Positions 1 through 8,056 of a stretch of DNA of 64,000 nucleotides are shown one piece after another. The first letter of the stretch is position 1. Each line of letters opens with the position of its first letter. The notes under the pieces are model-generated. The model was not told the DNA's origin. It made no database searches and saw only the letters and a list, made by a program, of their open reading frames with translations. The DNA lies in the NCBI RefSeq assembly GCF_001955655.1, contig NZ_MSPW01000001.1, positions 1 to 64,000 on the forward strand, read 5' to 3'. Source of the stretch: Viridibacillus arenosi (lineage in GTDB: Bacteria > Bacillota > Bacilli > Bacillales_A > Planococcaceae). The position numbers and the translations under genes were made by a program.

Positions 1-3
1 CTT

Positions 4-78
4 TGGAGCGGAAGACGAGGTTCGAACTCGCGACCCCCACCTTGGCAAGGTGGTGTTCTACCACTGAACTACTTCCGC
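4..78 (-). tRNA. tRNA-Gly (anticodon GCC)
   Basis: On the minus strand the sequence folds as a complete tRNA: acceptor stem GCGGAAG paired with CTTCCGC, anticodon loop TTGCCAA with anticodon GCC, T-loop TTCGAAC, and an encoded CCA end. It carries glycine to GGC/GGU codons. It lies at the very edge of the window, so any neighbouring tRNA or rRNA genes would be to the left and are not visible. Confidence 0.95.
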
Positions 79-79
79 A

Positions 80-477
80 TTTGTTATGTGCTCTTTAGTA
101 CATAAATTAATTTAACACATAATACATTTATCCGTCAACACTTAAATAATATGTTAGAATATTTAATTTTTAAGGTATATTAAAATAACAAATACATATT
201 GATTCCCTTTGTGCTTCCACAAACATATTTTCTCCTAGAATATCGGCATGTTTACTATAGTTCTAGATGGTTTTTCTTTTATTCTATATCTCTATTTTAT
301 TCTTCTCGACGATACTTTTTAGTCTGGTCTTCGCATTTTTACTTATAACTGTATTATTGTTATATAGCAAAACATCTAAATGTATCAATATAAATTTCTG
401 ACTCTATTACTTTGCATGACTACTAAAATGCATTGGCTTTCAACTTTTCACTACATGATGTTCATATATATTAACCA
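80..477. other. AT-rich intergenic stretch, no gene seen
   Basis: About 400 bases of very AT-rich sequence between the tRNA and the terminator of the arginine operon. I see no open frame with a ribosome binding site, no RNA fold I recognise and no repeat. It presumably holds the tRNA promoter, which reads leftward. Confidence 0.5.
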
Positions 478-519
478 CAAAAAAACGTCTCATACATCAA
501 TTTTCTGATGATGAGACGT
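478..519 (-). terminator. Intrinsic terminator of the arginine-type operon
   Basis: On the minus strand the arms ACGTCTCAT and ATGAGACGT pair, extended by CATCA/TGATG with one bulge, and are followed by a run of seven T. It lies just after the amidohydrolase stub that ends the operon starting at 5447. Confidence 0.8.
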
Positions 520-540
520 ATCTTTCATTACGCTATTGCT

Positions 541-720
541 TTAATGAGAAAAGCGATTTGCAAGTTCCTCAAAATACTGCACGCCATAAATTAGCGCTTT
601 TTCATCGACTTTAAATTTAGAGTGATGCAATGGATACGCTTCACCCAATGCCTCGTTATTGACAACTATAAATAGCAGTGATGCAACGCCTTCAAAATCG
701 GCAACAAAATCTATTTCCAA
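541..720 (-). pseudogene. 3' remnant of an M20D amidohydrolase (N-acyl amino acid hydrolase type)
   Basis: The minus strand reads open for about 60 codons without a start and ends at a stop at 541-543. The translation contains YPLHHSKF followed by DEKAL and GVQYFEELANRF, the characteristic last segment of M20D amidohydrolases, where the HH is part of the metal/substrate site. The other ~330 residues of a normal enzyme are absent; immediately upstream is the end of the RocB-like gene. So this is a truncated leftover, probably of a gene that was the last member of the operon and was lost by deletion. The family assignment rests on this short conserved tail only. Confidence 0.75.
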
Positions 721-743
721 ACTAATGTATCTAATTGGATTAT

Positions 744-2348
744 TTAACTATTTATCTTGTTGCTTGAACTTACATACTGTAATAATTTGTATAACAATTC
801 TGGCATTTCTTCAAAAGCACTTTTCACATGTAGACGCTCTGATATTTGATGTGCATCTTTTCCAAACGGCCCTACATTTAACACTGGTGCTGTGAATTGT
901 TCCATTTCTTTAAATGGTATTGAATATGTTTGTCCCCAAACTGGCGTATTTTTTTCATACGTTTTCCAATCTTTATCTGCTGTAAATTGACAATAACTCA
1001 GGTCACAAATTCCATTGAAATAATGAATATGTTCTAATGGAATATCATATTTCTTAGCTTCTCCTAACAATAATGAAATTGCTCCATTAATCAACGGATT
1101 TTCAGAAGAATTCGCCGGCGGATAATATGGTGGTGCAAACAGCAATACAACTGCTGGTGCTAATTCTTGACAGTGAATCATTAATTGGTCTGCAATGCGC
1201 AATGATTTCTCACGATCATCCCACTCTTCTTGACCAATTACTTCATCGATTATTGAAGTCACTTTTGCTTCACCCAGCTTTTCAAGTGCATGGCTTTGCA
1301 ATTCCTCAAATTTGATAACTCGAATGTTACCTACACCGTCAATAGCCTGTTTTTGACAAAGTTCATCGTATCGCTTCTGGCATTTTGCCATCGCTTCATT
1401 TGCAACAGATTCAAAGATCGACATAATTTCACCCGCACTACGTTTCAATAAGAAGACGTTATACATTGCTACTGCACGATAAGGTGTTTGCGTTGAATAT
1501 TGTGTTTTTAAATCTTTTAGCTGTAGCGAAACAGGAAGTGGTGTTTTTTCACCGTAATCTTCTTCACAGAATCGTTCATTCCATTCCATTTCCTGTGTTA
1601 AGAAAGAACTCATATAAGGAGCTGTAATACCTTTTAGTGGTTCTCCAACATGTGTCTCTTTACCATAGAAAAGGGCTGAAGGCATGATTTTACCAATCGT
1701 TCCAGAATAAATATATTCCTGTAAATCTGCCGGTCCTTGTGAAAATGATGGCTCGCTATTTAAAAATAAGACTAATTCTAGATTCTCTTTTTCTTGTAAA
1801 TGTGTAATATGTTTTACCGCCTGACGCATACCAGCAGAGTTCACTTCCTCATCTGGTACAGTTATTAACAGTAAATTCAATTTCCATTGTTCTTCAATTG
1901 CACGCTCCATCAATTGCATATGAAGTGCCAGTCCCATCTTCATATCCATTACGCCTCGACCAAATAAATAATCACCTGATTGTAAATCCTTTTGTGCTGA
2001 TTTAGGTAATAAACTTGGATTTGCTAAAAAGGCTTTTGTTAGCTCTTCAGGCATCGTTGCAAGTGGCATTAATGAACCGTACTCTTCAATCTGTACCGTA
2101 TCAAAATGGCTGATTAAAACTACCGTTTCTTGTACTTCAGGATGCTTATATAAAGCAGATACAACTTGGCGCCCTTTATCGACATCACATAATTCAATAT
2201 TCTCTGGATGCTGTTCAAAATAAGGTAGCTGTTGTAATTTAGCTTGTAACTTCCTTGAAAATTGTTGTTCACCAGTAGTCAATGTCTGGCTTTCCCAACT
2301 GACTAGTTCACATATTAATTCTCGTAACTGCTTGGATGTACCCCACAT
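744..2348 (-). CDS. rocB: RocB-like M20 family metallohydrolase
   Basis: A 534-residue protein of the M20 peptidase clan resembling RocB of the Bacillus arginine utilisation operon, whose exact reaction is not established. Metal and catalytic residues are visible: HFDTV (H81, D83), GRGVMDMK (D135) and PDEE (E167/E168). The length fits RocB (about 560 residues), longer than ordinary M20 peptidases. The start codon overlaps the stop of the permease gene (TAATG), so translation is probably coupled. It sits downstream of two guanidine-group hydrolases and an amino acid permease, which supports a role in breaking down arginine or an arginine derivative. The final substrate cannot be read from the sequence. 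Confidence 0.85.
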   Translation of the reverse strand: MWGTSKQLRELICELVSWESQTLTTGEQQFSRKLQAKLQQLPYFEQHPENIELCDVDKGRQVVSALYKHPEVQETVVLISHFDTVQIEEYGSLMPLATMPEELTKAFLANPSLLPKSAQKDLQSGDYLFGRGVMDMKMGLALHMQLMERAIEEQWKLNLLLITVPDEEVNSAGMRQAVKHITHLQEKENLELVLFLNSEPSFSQGPADLQEYIYSGTIGKIMPSALFYGKETHVGEPLKGITAPYMSSFLTQEMEWNERFCEEDYGEKTPLPVSLQLKDLKTQYSTQTPYRAVAMYNVFLLKRSAGEIMSIFESVANEAMAKCQKRYDELCQKQAIDGVGNIRVIKFEELQSHALEKLGEAKVTSIIDEVIGQEEWDDREKSLRIADQLMIHCQELAPAVVLLFAPPYYPPANSSENPLINGAISLLLGEAKKYDIPLEHIHYFNGICDLSYCQFTADKDWKTYEKNTPVWGQTYSIPFKEMEQFTAPVLNVGPFGKDAHQISERLHVKSAFEEMPELLYKLLQYVSSSNKINS

Positions 2349-3784
2349 TATGTCTCGCTCCCCTTTTCAATAATCACTTTTTGATCTTCAGGTGCAAAGG
2401 ACTTCCCCTTTAGCTTCACTTGATAAAAGATTAAACAAGCTATGAAAAACCCTACCCCGTAAGCTAAACCAACTCTTTGCGTGGAATCCCATGCAAGAAA
2501 CCCTAAAATCAAGGCGCAAAATGCGATACAAAAAAGAGGAATAAATGGATAGTACTTTACTCGATAACCTAAATCCTTTAGTTGCCCACCGTTTTTTAAA
2601 TAATGCTTTCTAAACATTAACTGCGATAGTGCAATACCCATCCATGAAATCGTAACTGAAATTCCAGCAATAGACATGAGCAATACAAACACAGTATCTG
2701 CTTCCATAACACTCGTTAAAAGTGACAACAATGAAAATACCATTGTAAATACAAGAGCATTAAAAGGAATTTTGTTTTTATTGACTTTTCCGAAAATTCT
2801 CGGTGCCATTCCTTCATTTGACATCGCCCATAATAACCGAGTTGATGCATAGAGACATGAATTTCCAACGGATAATATAGCTGTTAATATAATGAAATTC
2901 ATAATATCCGCTGCAAATGGAATTCCTACTAAATCTAACAGCGTTACAAATGGACTCTCTAATAGACCAAGTTCACTAGATGGGAAAATAGCAGATAGAA
3001 CAATAATAGAAGCAATATAGAAAAGTATAATACGAACTAAAATCGTACGAATAGCTCTCGGAATATTCTTTTGAGGGTTTTCCGTTTCCCCTGCTGCAAT
3101 ACCTACTAATTCAGAACCTTGATATGAGAATATTACGTTCATCATCGTGACAAAAATAATAGCAATCCCAGCTGGGAATAACTGTGTTGGCGCTAAATTT
3201 GTTAAATGCGGAGCTGGACGATCTGCAATCGGAACCCAGCCGATGATGACAGCAATACCAATAATAATAAAAATCACAACTGCTACTACTTTAATACCTG
3301 AGAACCAAAATTCTGTTTCAGCAAATCCTCTTGTAGACAAGGCGTTCAAAGAAAACAGAAGTAACATAAAGAGTGCACACCATATCCAAACTGCTACATC
3401 TGGAAACCAATGTTGCATCAATATTCCAGCAGCTGTAAATTCAACACCTGCGGTTGCAGCTGAACCTACAAAGTACATCCAGCCAAGGGAAAAACCTGCA
3501 GATGGATGTATATATTTTGTTGCATACGTTTGGAATGAGCCTGTTACAGGCATATGCACGGCAAGCTCACCCAAACAAGTCATCACCATATACAAAATAA
3601 ATCCACCAATTAAATAACCAATAATGGCACCACCAGCACCTGCTTGATTAATCGTATAACCAACGTTTAAAAACAAGCCTGTACCAATCACTCCCCCAAG
3701 TGAAAGCATCAATAAGTGACGGCTTTTCATGGATCTCTTTAATTGGTTTGACTCATTCACCCCTTGTTGATCGTTCATACCCAT
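2348..3784 (-). CDS. APC-family amino acid permease (RocE/AAT type)
   Basis: A 478-residue integral membrane protein with about twelve hydrophobic segments and the family signature GGVIGTGLF near residue 30 in the first helix. It belongs to the amino acid-polyamine-organocation superfamily, the group that holds RocE, RocC and other proton-coupled amino acid importers. It is third in a four-gene operon: 18 bases after the DDAH-like gene and overlapping the RocB-like gene by one base. The context suggests uptake of arginine or a methylated or otherwise modified arginine. Two in-frame ATGs lie at 3784 and 3778; both follow a G-rich binding site, so the exact start is uncertain by two codons. Confidence 0.88.
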   Translation of the reverse strand: MGMNDQQGVNESNQLKRSMKSRHLLMLSLGGVIGTGLFLNVGYTINQAGAGGAIIGYLIGGFILYMVMTCLGELAVHMPVTGSFQTYATKYIHPSAGFSLGWMYFVGSAATAGVEFTAAGILMQHWFPDVAVWIWCALFMLLLFSLNALSTRGFAETEFWFSGIKVVAVVIFIIIGIAVIIGWVPIADRPAPHLTNLAPTQLFPAGIAIIFVTMMNVIFSYQGSELVGIAAGETENPQKNIPRAIRTILVRIILFYIASIIVLSAIFPSSELGLLESPFVTLLDLVGIPFAADIMNFIILTAILSVGNSCLYASTRLLWAMSNEGMAPRIFGKVNKNKIPFNALVFTMVFSLLSLLTSVMEADTVFVLLMSIAGISVTISWMGIALSQLMFRKHYLKNGGQLKDLGYRVKYYPFIPLFCIAFCALILGFLAWDSTQRVGLAYGVGFFIACLIFYQVKLKGKSFAPEDQKVIIEKGSET

Positions 3785-3802
3785 CCCACCCCATGTATGT
3801 TT

Positions 3803-4564
3803 TTAAAAGCGAAGTGACAAGCAGCTTAAGCCGCCATCTTGTTTTTGGAATTCACTCATCGGTAATTCAATAACGCTATATCCAGCTTGTTCTATTTTTT
3901 GTTTTGTCGCTGGGTAACCTGCAGGAATAATGACAAAATCATTGACTAAAATACAGTTCGCTGAATATTCATCTTCTTTCGGAATAACGATTTTGTCGTA
4001 TGAAGAAAATAGTTTGTCTTCAACAAATTCACCAGCTAAAACCATTTTGTTGTCACCTAAATAAGCAATTCCTGTTTTCAAATGGAAGAACTCTTTAAGT
4101 GGTACAATATGAGCCACGTAATCTTCTTTTTCTAAAATAGCTTTTAATTGTTCAGCACCTTGTTGATTTGTACGCTCTGAAATACCAATGTAAAAAGTAT
4201 TATCTGCTTGCAATACATCGCCACCATCTAATGTGCCAGGATTTTCGATGTAATAGATTTTTTCAAATAAACCTTTTAATACTTGTTCCATTTCGACAAT
4301 TTCACCATTACGACTAGCTGCACCTGGGTTTGATACGACTGCAAAATCTTTTGTTAATACTGCAGTATCTTCTACAAAAGTAGAATCTGGGAATGCTTCA
4401 TCTGCTTCTAAATAAGTAACCTCTACTCCACAAGTTTTTAACGCTTCAACATAAGCTTCATGTTGTACTAATAACCCTTCGTAATTTGGTGTACCTAAAT
4501 CAGAAGTTGTTAACCCCTCTACATAACTTTTACCTGGTTTTTTTACAATAACATTTGAAAACAT
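3803..4564 (-). CDS. Dimethylarginine dimethylaminohydrolase (DDAH)-type hydrolase
   Basis: A 253-residue member of the guanidine-modifying superfamily. All expected residues are present: D60 with FVED (E65, D66), LDGGD (113-116), the catalytic histidine in FFHLKTG (H161) and the nucleophile in DGGLSC (C248) followed by the typical SLRF end. Known DDAHs hydrolyse N-omega-methylated arginines to citrulline and a methylamine; length and C-terminus match bacterial DDAH closely. The gene follows a second superfamily member after 13 bases and precedes the permease. A GGGGG binding site lies nine bases before the ATG. DDAH activity is a family-based inference; the true substrate may be another guanidine compound. 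Confidence 0.85.
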   Translation of the reverse strand: MFSNVIVKKPGKSYVEGLTTSDLGTPNYEGLLVQHEAYVEALKTCGVEVTYLEADEAFPDSTFVEDTAVLTKDFAVVSNPGAASRNGEIVEMEQVLKGLFEKIYYIENPGTLDGGDVLQADNTFYIGISERTNQQGAEQLKAILEKEDYVAHIVPLKEFFHLKTGIAYLGDNKMVLAGEFVEDKLFSSYDKIVIPKEDEYSANCILVNDFVIIPAGYPATKQKIEQAGYSVIELPMSEFQKQDGGLSCLSLRF

Positions 4565-4577
4565 TTTATTATCCCCC

Positions 4578-5447
4578 TTAGTATCTTTCGACTGGGCAAG
4601 TTAAACACGTTGGCCCGCCTGTCCCTTTTACTGTGATTTCATCGCCTTTATACGTATAAACTGTTGCTCCTGACTCTTTCAATAGTTGTTCTGTAACTGG
4701 ATTTCCAGCAGGTAAAACACATACTCTTGGTGCTAGCGCTAAAACATTACAACCAAGTGAATCGTATTCATCATTTGGCACCTCAAGTAGAGTAAAGCCT
4801 TTTTCTAAAAGCCATTGGCGCATGAAGACTGGCATTAGTCTTGAATGTACAACCGCTAAATCCTTGTCCACTATGCTGATGAAAGACATTAAATGCAAGC
4901 AAGCTTCTTCACCTAAATCATGTGGTAAAGGAACAATCATCACTTCATCTACAAAAGGTTTGAAGATTTCTTTAAGTTGACGAATCGCTTCATCATTCGT
5001 ACGGTAGCCTCTCCCTATCGCTACTGTCCGCTCATTTAACCAGACAATATCTCCACCATCTGAAATAGCTTCCCCTTTTAAGCTACCGATGATTGGTATA
5101 TTCTTTTCTGTCAAAAACTCATTAAACACATCTGCTTCAGGTTGTCGCAATTCTTTTCCTGAACGTAAGATGATAGCTCCGTGCGGTGTAAATTTCACTG
5201 GATCATGTGCATATAAAGAATCCAAACCTACAGTTTCGTTTTGTGGCAAGAAATCTATCTTTTCAACATGCTTTCTTAAAATATCTAGAAACGATTCGTA
5301 CTCATTTATAGCTTCTTTAAAATTCGGCTCACTAAGATAAAAATATTTCTCCCAATTCCCTTGAAGATGCTGTTGGTTAATAAACGCAGCATCGGGACTT
5401 TTCACAATGACACGTTTCAAAGGTGCATACATTGAATCACAAAACAT
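4578..5447 (-). CDS. Second arginine deiminase/DDAH superfamily hydrolase
   Basis: A 289-residue protein of the same superfamily as the following gene but from a different branch, near YkgA-type amidinohydrolases. Visible catalytic residues: D76 and D82 (LDSLYAHDP), SDGGD (130-133), H185 in CLHLMS and the nucleophile C281 in GGPTC. It lacks the inserted domain of true arginine deiminases (about 400 residues). It is the first gene of the operon, with a strong AGGAGG site before the ATG, and is divergent from the IclR regulator. Two different guanidine hydrolases in one operon suggest two sequential or alternative substrates. I cannot say which guanidine compound it uses. Confidence 0.8.
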   Translation of the reverse strand: MFCDSMYAPLKRVIVKSPDAAFINQQHLQGNWEKYFYLSEPNFKEAINEYESFLDILRKHVEKIDFLPQNETVGLDSLYAHDPVKFTPHGAIILRSGKELRQPEADVFNEFLTEKNIPIIGSLKGEAISDGGDIVWLNERTVAIGRGYRTNDEAIRQLKEIFKPFVDEVMIVPLPHDLGEEACLHLMSFISIVDKDLAVVHSRLMPVFMRQWLLEKGFTLLEVPNDEYDSLGCNVLALAPRVCVLPAGNPVTEQLLKESGATVYTYKGDEITVKGTGGPTCLTCPVERY

Positions 5448-5462
5448 ACTTCCCCCTCCTTC

Positions 5463-5499
5463 TTTCCGATGAACGGAAAATTTTTCCGTTAAAAGGAAA
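5463..5499. promoter_or_regulatory. Probable operator array of the IclR regulator
   Basis: Four half-sites alternate in orientation in the divergent intergenic region: TTTCCG (5463), CGGAAA (5474), TTTCCG (5483) and GGAAA (5495), with centres about 9-12 bases apart, i.e. near one helical turn. The middle pair makes a perfect palindrome AACGGAAA-att-TTTCCGTT (5472-5490). IclR proteins commonly bind TGGAAA/TTTCCA-like palindromes. The array covers the region just upstream of the operon start at 5447 and near a TATAAT at 5530-5535 that may serve the regulator gene, so it could control both directions. Function is inferred. Confidence 0.65.
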
Positions 5500-5582
5500 C
5501 TATATATTTAGAATATATGAAAAATATATTATAATGTCAATATATTTTAATAAATCTGAAAATAATACTAGAGGTGAATTTT

Positions 5583-6314
5583 ATGCAAACAATCGATCGT
5601 ATAATGCAAGTAATTGGAATTGTTTCCAATGTAAAAGAAGAAGGCATTACCATTACCGAATTAACACAACAAACAAAATTACCACTTGCGACTTTGCACC
5701 GTATGCTCACTTCACTAATTGAACATAGACTAATAGTTCAAGATAACGAAACAAAAAAATACCAACTAGGAAATATTTGGCTAGAGTTCGGTCTTCAACT
5801 TTATGACCGTTTCGATTATGTAGCGTCCATTCGTCCTGAATTAGATCGATTGGCCAATATTGTCAATGAAAGCGTGTATTTAAGTAAACCAATTGGGACT
5901 GAAGCTATGGTGATTGAACGTATTGATGCGCCAAATAATCGAATACGAATTGTCGATCAATTGGGTATGAGAATACCGATGCATATTGGGGCCGCAAATA
6001 AATCGATGCTCGCCTGTATGTCAAAATCTCAAATACATGACTGTGTAAAGAAAGCACTGGCACCAAAGGAAATGGAAGAATTGTTTGAAAAGTTGTTAGT
6101 AATTCAGGCTAATGGTTATGCAATCAGCTATGAGGAGAAAACAGAAGGTACAGCTTCCATCGCAGCACCGATCCGCCAAAGAAATGGTGAAGTACTAGGC
6201 GCAGTAAGTATAGGCGTTCTACAATTTACACTTACAGAGGAACGTATTGAATTTTTAAAACAGGAATTGTTGCAAACTACAACGAGAATTTCACAACAAC
6301 TTGGTTTTTTATAA
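5583..6314 (+). CDS. IclR family transcriptional regulator
   Basis: About 243 residues: an N-terminal winged helix-turn-helix (residues 1-75, with an ITELTQQTKL-type recognition region) followed by the IclR effector-binding GAF-like domain. The start is set at ATG 5583, because the GAGGTG binding site at 5571-5576 overlaps an upstream in-frame GTG. It is transcribed divergently from the guanidine-hydrolase/permease/RocB operon and almost certainly regulates it; in Bacillus subtilis the roc genes instead use SigL and RocR, and I see no SigL-type promoter here. The inducer is presumably a pathway substrate. A shared palindromic terminator follows. Confidence 0.9.
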   Translation: MQTIDRIMQVIGIVSNVKEEGITITELTQQTKLPLATLHRMLTSLIEHRLIVQDNETKKYQLGNIWLEFGLQLYDRFDYVASIRPELDRLANIVNESVYLSKPIGTEAMVIERIDAPNNRIRIVDQLGMRIPMHIGAANKSMLACMSKSQIHDCVKKALAPKEMEELFEKLLVIQANGYAISYEEKTEGTASIAAPIRQRNGEVLGAVSIGVLQFTLTEERIEFLKQELLQTTTRISQQLGFL

Positions 6315-6454
6315 AATTTAATTCTAGAACTAAACCTTTGGCTTCCCTTTTTTTACACAATTGCGTTAACAAGGAAATAAGCATACTTACTATTCTATAG
6401 AAGACATTTCGCTTAAGTTTTATATAAGTCTCTCAATTTAAAAACAACTACAAA

Positions 6455-6484
6455 AAAGCCTGACAATTAATTGTCAGGCTTTTT
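6455..6484. terminator. Bidirectional terminator
   Basis: A perfect 30-base palindrome (AAAAGCCTGACAATT and its complement) lies between the convergent IclR gene and the DUF3817 gene. Each strand ends in a U-rich tail, and the stop codon of the DUF3817 gene lies inside it. Confidence 0.9.
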
Positions 6485-6782
6485 AATAACGCTGTTCAAG
6501 CTTTTTTAATTTGATATCATATATGAAATTTCCAAATGGTATAAATGCTACTGCAAATGCTAGCAATGACCAAACAATATTCCAACGAACACGAATTGTT
6601 ACATATAATATAACTAAAACGTAAGCGACGAAAATGAATCCATGTGCTGCGCCAGCAATACGAACAGCCATCGGAATATCTAACATATACTTCATAGGCA
6701 TCGCTATAAATAATAATATTAATAGCGAAATGCCATCAAAATAGCCAGCTAATCTCAGCTGACCAACAGGGTTTTTTAGCAT
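6483..6782 (-). CDS. DUF3817 family membrane protein
   Basis: A 99-residue protein with three predicted membrane helices (about residues 15-33, 40-60 and 68-90). The opening LAGYFDGISLLILLF and the AAHGFIFVAYV segment are typical of the DUF3817 family (YdzA-like), found alone or fused to transporters. Its function is unknown. It is a single-gene unit, convergent with the IclR gene. A short upstream region contains a GAGAG-type binding site. Confidence 0.8.
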   Translation of the reverse strand: MLKNPVGQLRLAGYFDGISLLILLFIAMPMKYMLDIPMAVRIAGAAHGFIFVAYVLVILYVTIRVRWNIVWSLLAFAVAFIPFGNFIYDIKLKKLEQRY

Positions 6783-6784
6783 AA

Positions 6785-7125
6785 TTTCTCTCCTACAAAC
6801 AATTTACCACGATAAAATCCGAAGGTACTTCTAGCTTATCGAATTTTACAGTACCGTACAATATTGTTTGTTTAAAAAGAAAGTATGTTGTGTCTGATTA
6901 ATGACTAAAGAATATCGATTAGTTTACAGACAAGAATGCGAGTGACTGCAAAAAGATTTGAATCGTTAATTTATTTCTTACACTTTTGCGTAATTTTCCA
7001 AAAAACAACTAACTATGTCTTGATATCATAATTCTACTTATAGTTGTAAACCTTCCACACTTAATAGAATAATTACATTGGATTTTATTTATTATTCAAC
7101 TACATTTAAGAAAAACACTTGTAAC
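6785..7125. other. Intergenic stretch without a recognised gene
   Basis: About 340 AT-rich bases between the DUF3817 gene and the MazG-like gene, both reading left. I found no frame with a convincing start, no hairpin followed by T residues and no known RNA. It should contain the promoter of the DUF3817 gene. Confidence 0.4.
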
Positions 7126-7452
7126 TTATTCATCCTCTACTTCTATTAAATAGATCCCGTCTGAGAATCCACCTCGTTTTTCTTTTTTCGATAAACGAAT
7201 CTGTTCCAGCTCCTCGTAAGAAACCCCATAAACAGCCAATGACGCATGAACTAACTCTAATATATCTGCAAGCTCCTCAACTGCGTCTTTTTGTACTTCT
7301 GCTTCATTAAATTCAAGTGCTTCTTCTGTCATTTTTAATTTCAATTCTAATAAATACTCTTTTGGTGCTAAAACTCTAGTTGAGTATTCTTTCCCAGTCT
7401 CCTCAATTATTTGCGGGATTAAATCTCTTACTAGTTTGTTGTATGTGGGCAC
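7126..7452 (-). CDS. MazG-like nucleotide pyrophosphohydrolase
   Basis: A 108-residue protein beginning MPTYNKLVRD, an opening shared by small MazG/phosphoribosyl-ATP pyrophosphohydrolase-like proteins. The metal-binding helices are visible as EEALEF (E43, E44, E47) and DAVEELADILE (E59, E60, D63). Such enzymes hydrolyse a nucleoside triphosphate to the monophosphate and pyrophosphate, usually to remove non-canonical nucleotides. The substrate cannot be told. It stands alone with a G-rich binding site before the ATG. Confidence 0.8.
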   Translation of the reverse strand: MPTYNKLVRDLIPQIIEETGKEYSTRVLAPKEYLLELKLKMTEEALEFNEAEVQKDAVEELADILELVHASLAVYGVSYEELEQIRLSKKEKRGGFSDGIYLIEVEDE

Positions 7453-7687
7453 TTTTGATCACTCCTTCTATGTTTTGCAATGAAGAAATAATTTCAATTA
7501 CTAATACTGATATAGCAACAATTTTAAATACTTAAACTTACCTATTTTCTGAATTTACGAGAACAAATGAAGAAAGAAAATATCACTATAAAGAGGTTAG
7601 ACCTACTCCAGAAACAATGGGAAAATTATTACCAAACATTATTATTAAATAGAACTTGCATAATGCATAAAAAAAGGTTTCAAATCC

Positions 7688-7980
7688 ACAGTGTATATTG
7701 TGCAGCTACAGTTATCTAAGCTACCAGAGGGTCGTATTCTACATAATGACCAAGGTTCAGTTTATACATCCTATGATTATCAAAAAGCAGTCAAAGAAAA
7801 GGGAATTACCATGAGCATGTCACGGAAAGGCACGCCAGCTGATAATCCCCAATCGAAACGTTCAATCTCGACAATATCTATCTCACACCGAACACATGTG
7901 TGATACAGATTATCGAAGAATACATTACTTATTATTATATTATCCGTATTCAAACGAAACTAAACATTCGACTTTTTTAG
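7688..7980 (+). mobile_element. Remnant of an IS3-family transposase (orfB, 3' part)
   Basis: The first frame holds HNDQGSVYTSYDYQ and SMSRKGTPADNP, the classical DDE core of IS3-family OrfB after the second aspartate. After a frame change near 7850 a second frame continues with LDNIYLTP and IIEEYI, and then RIQTKL, the usual OrfB tail, ending at the TAG at 7978. The N-terminal two thirds and the inverted terminal repeats are not present, and a short segment is missing at the frame change. This is a dead insertion sequence fragment. Confidence 0.85.
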
Positions 7981-8056
7981 GAGAAGTTTCCATCATAAAT
8001 CAACAATGTTACCTAAAAAAAGTATCTAATCTATTGATTATTCTTTTATTACCTCT

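Noticed and set aside
3147-3617. 156-codon plus-strand frame
   Set aside because: Exact antisense of the permease gene; composition is that of a shadow frame.
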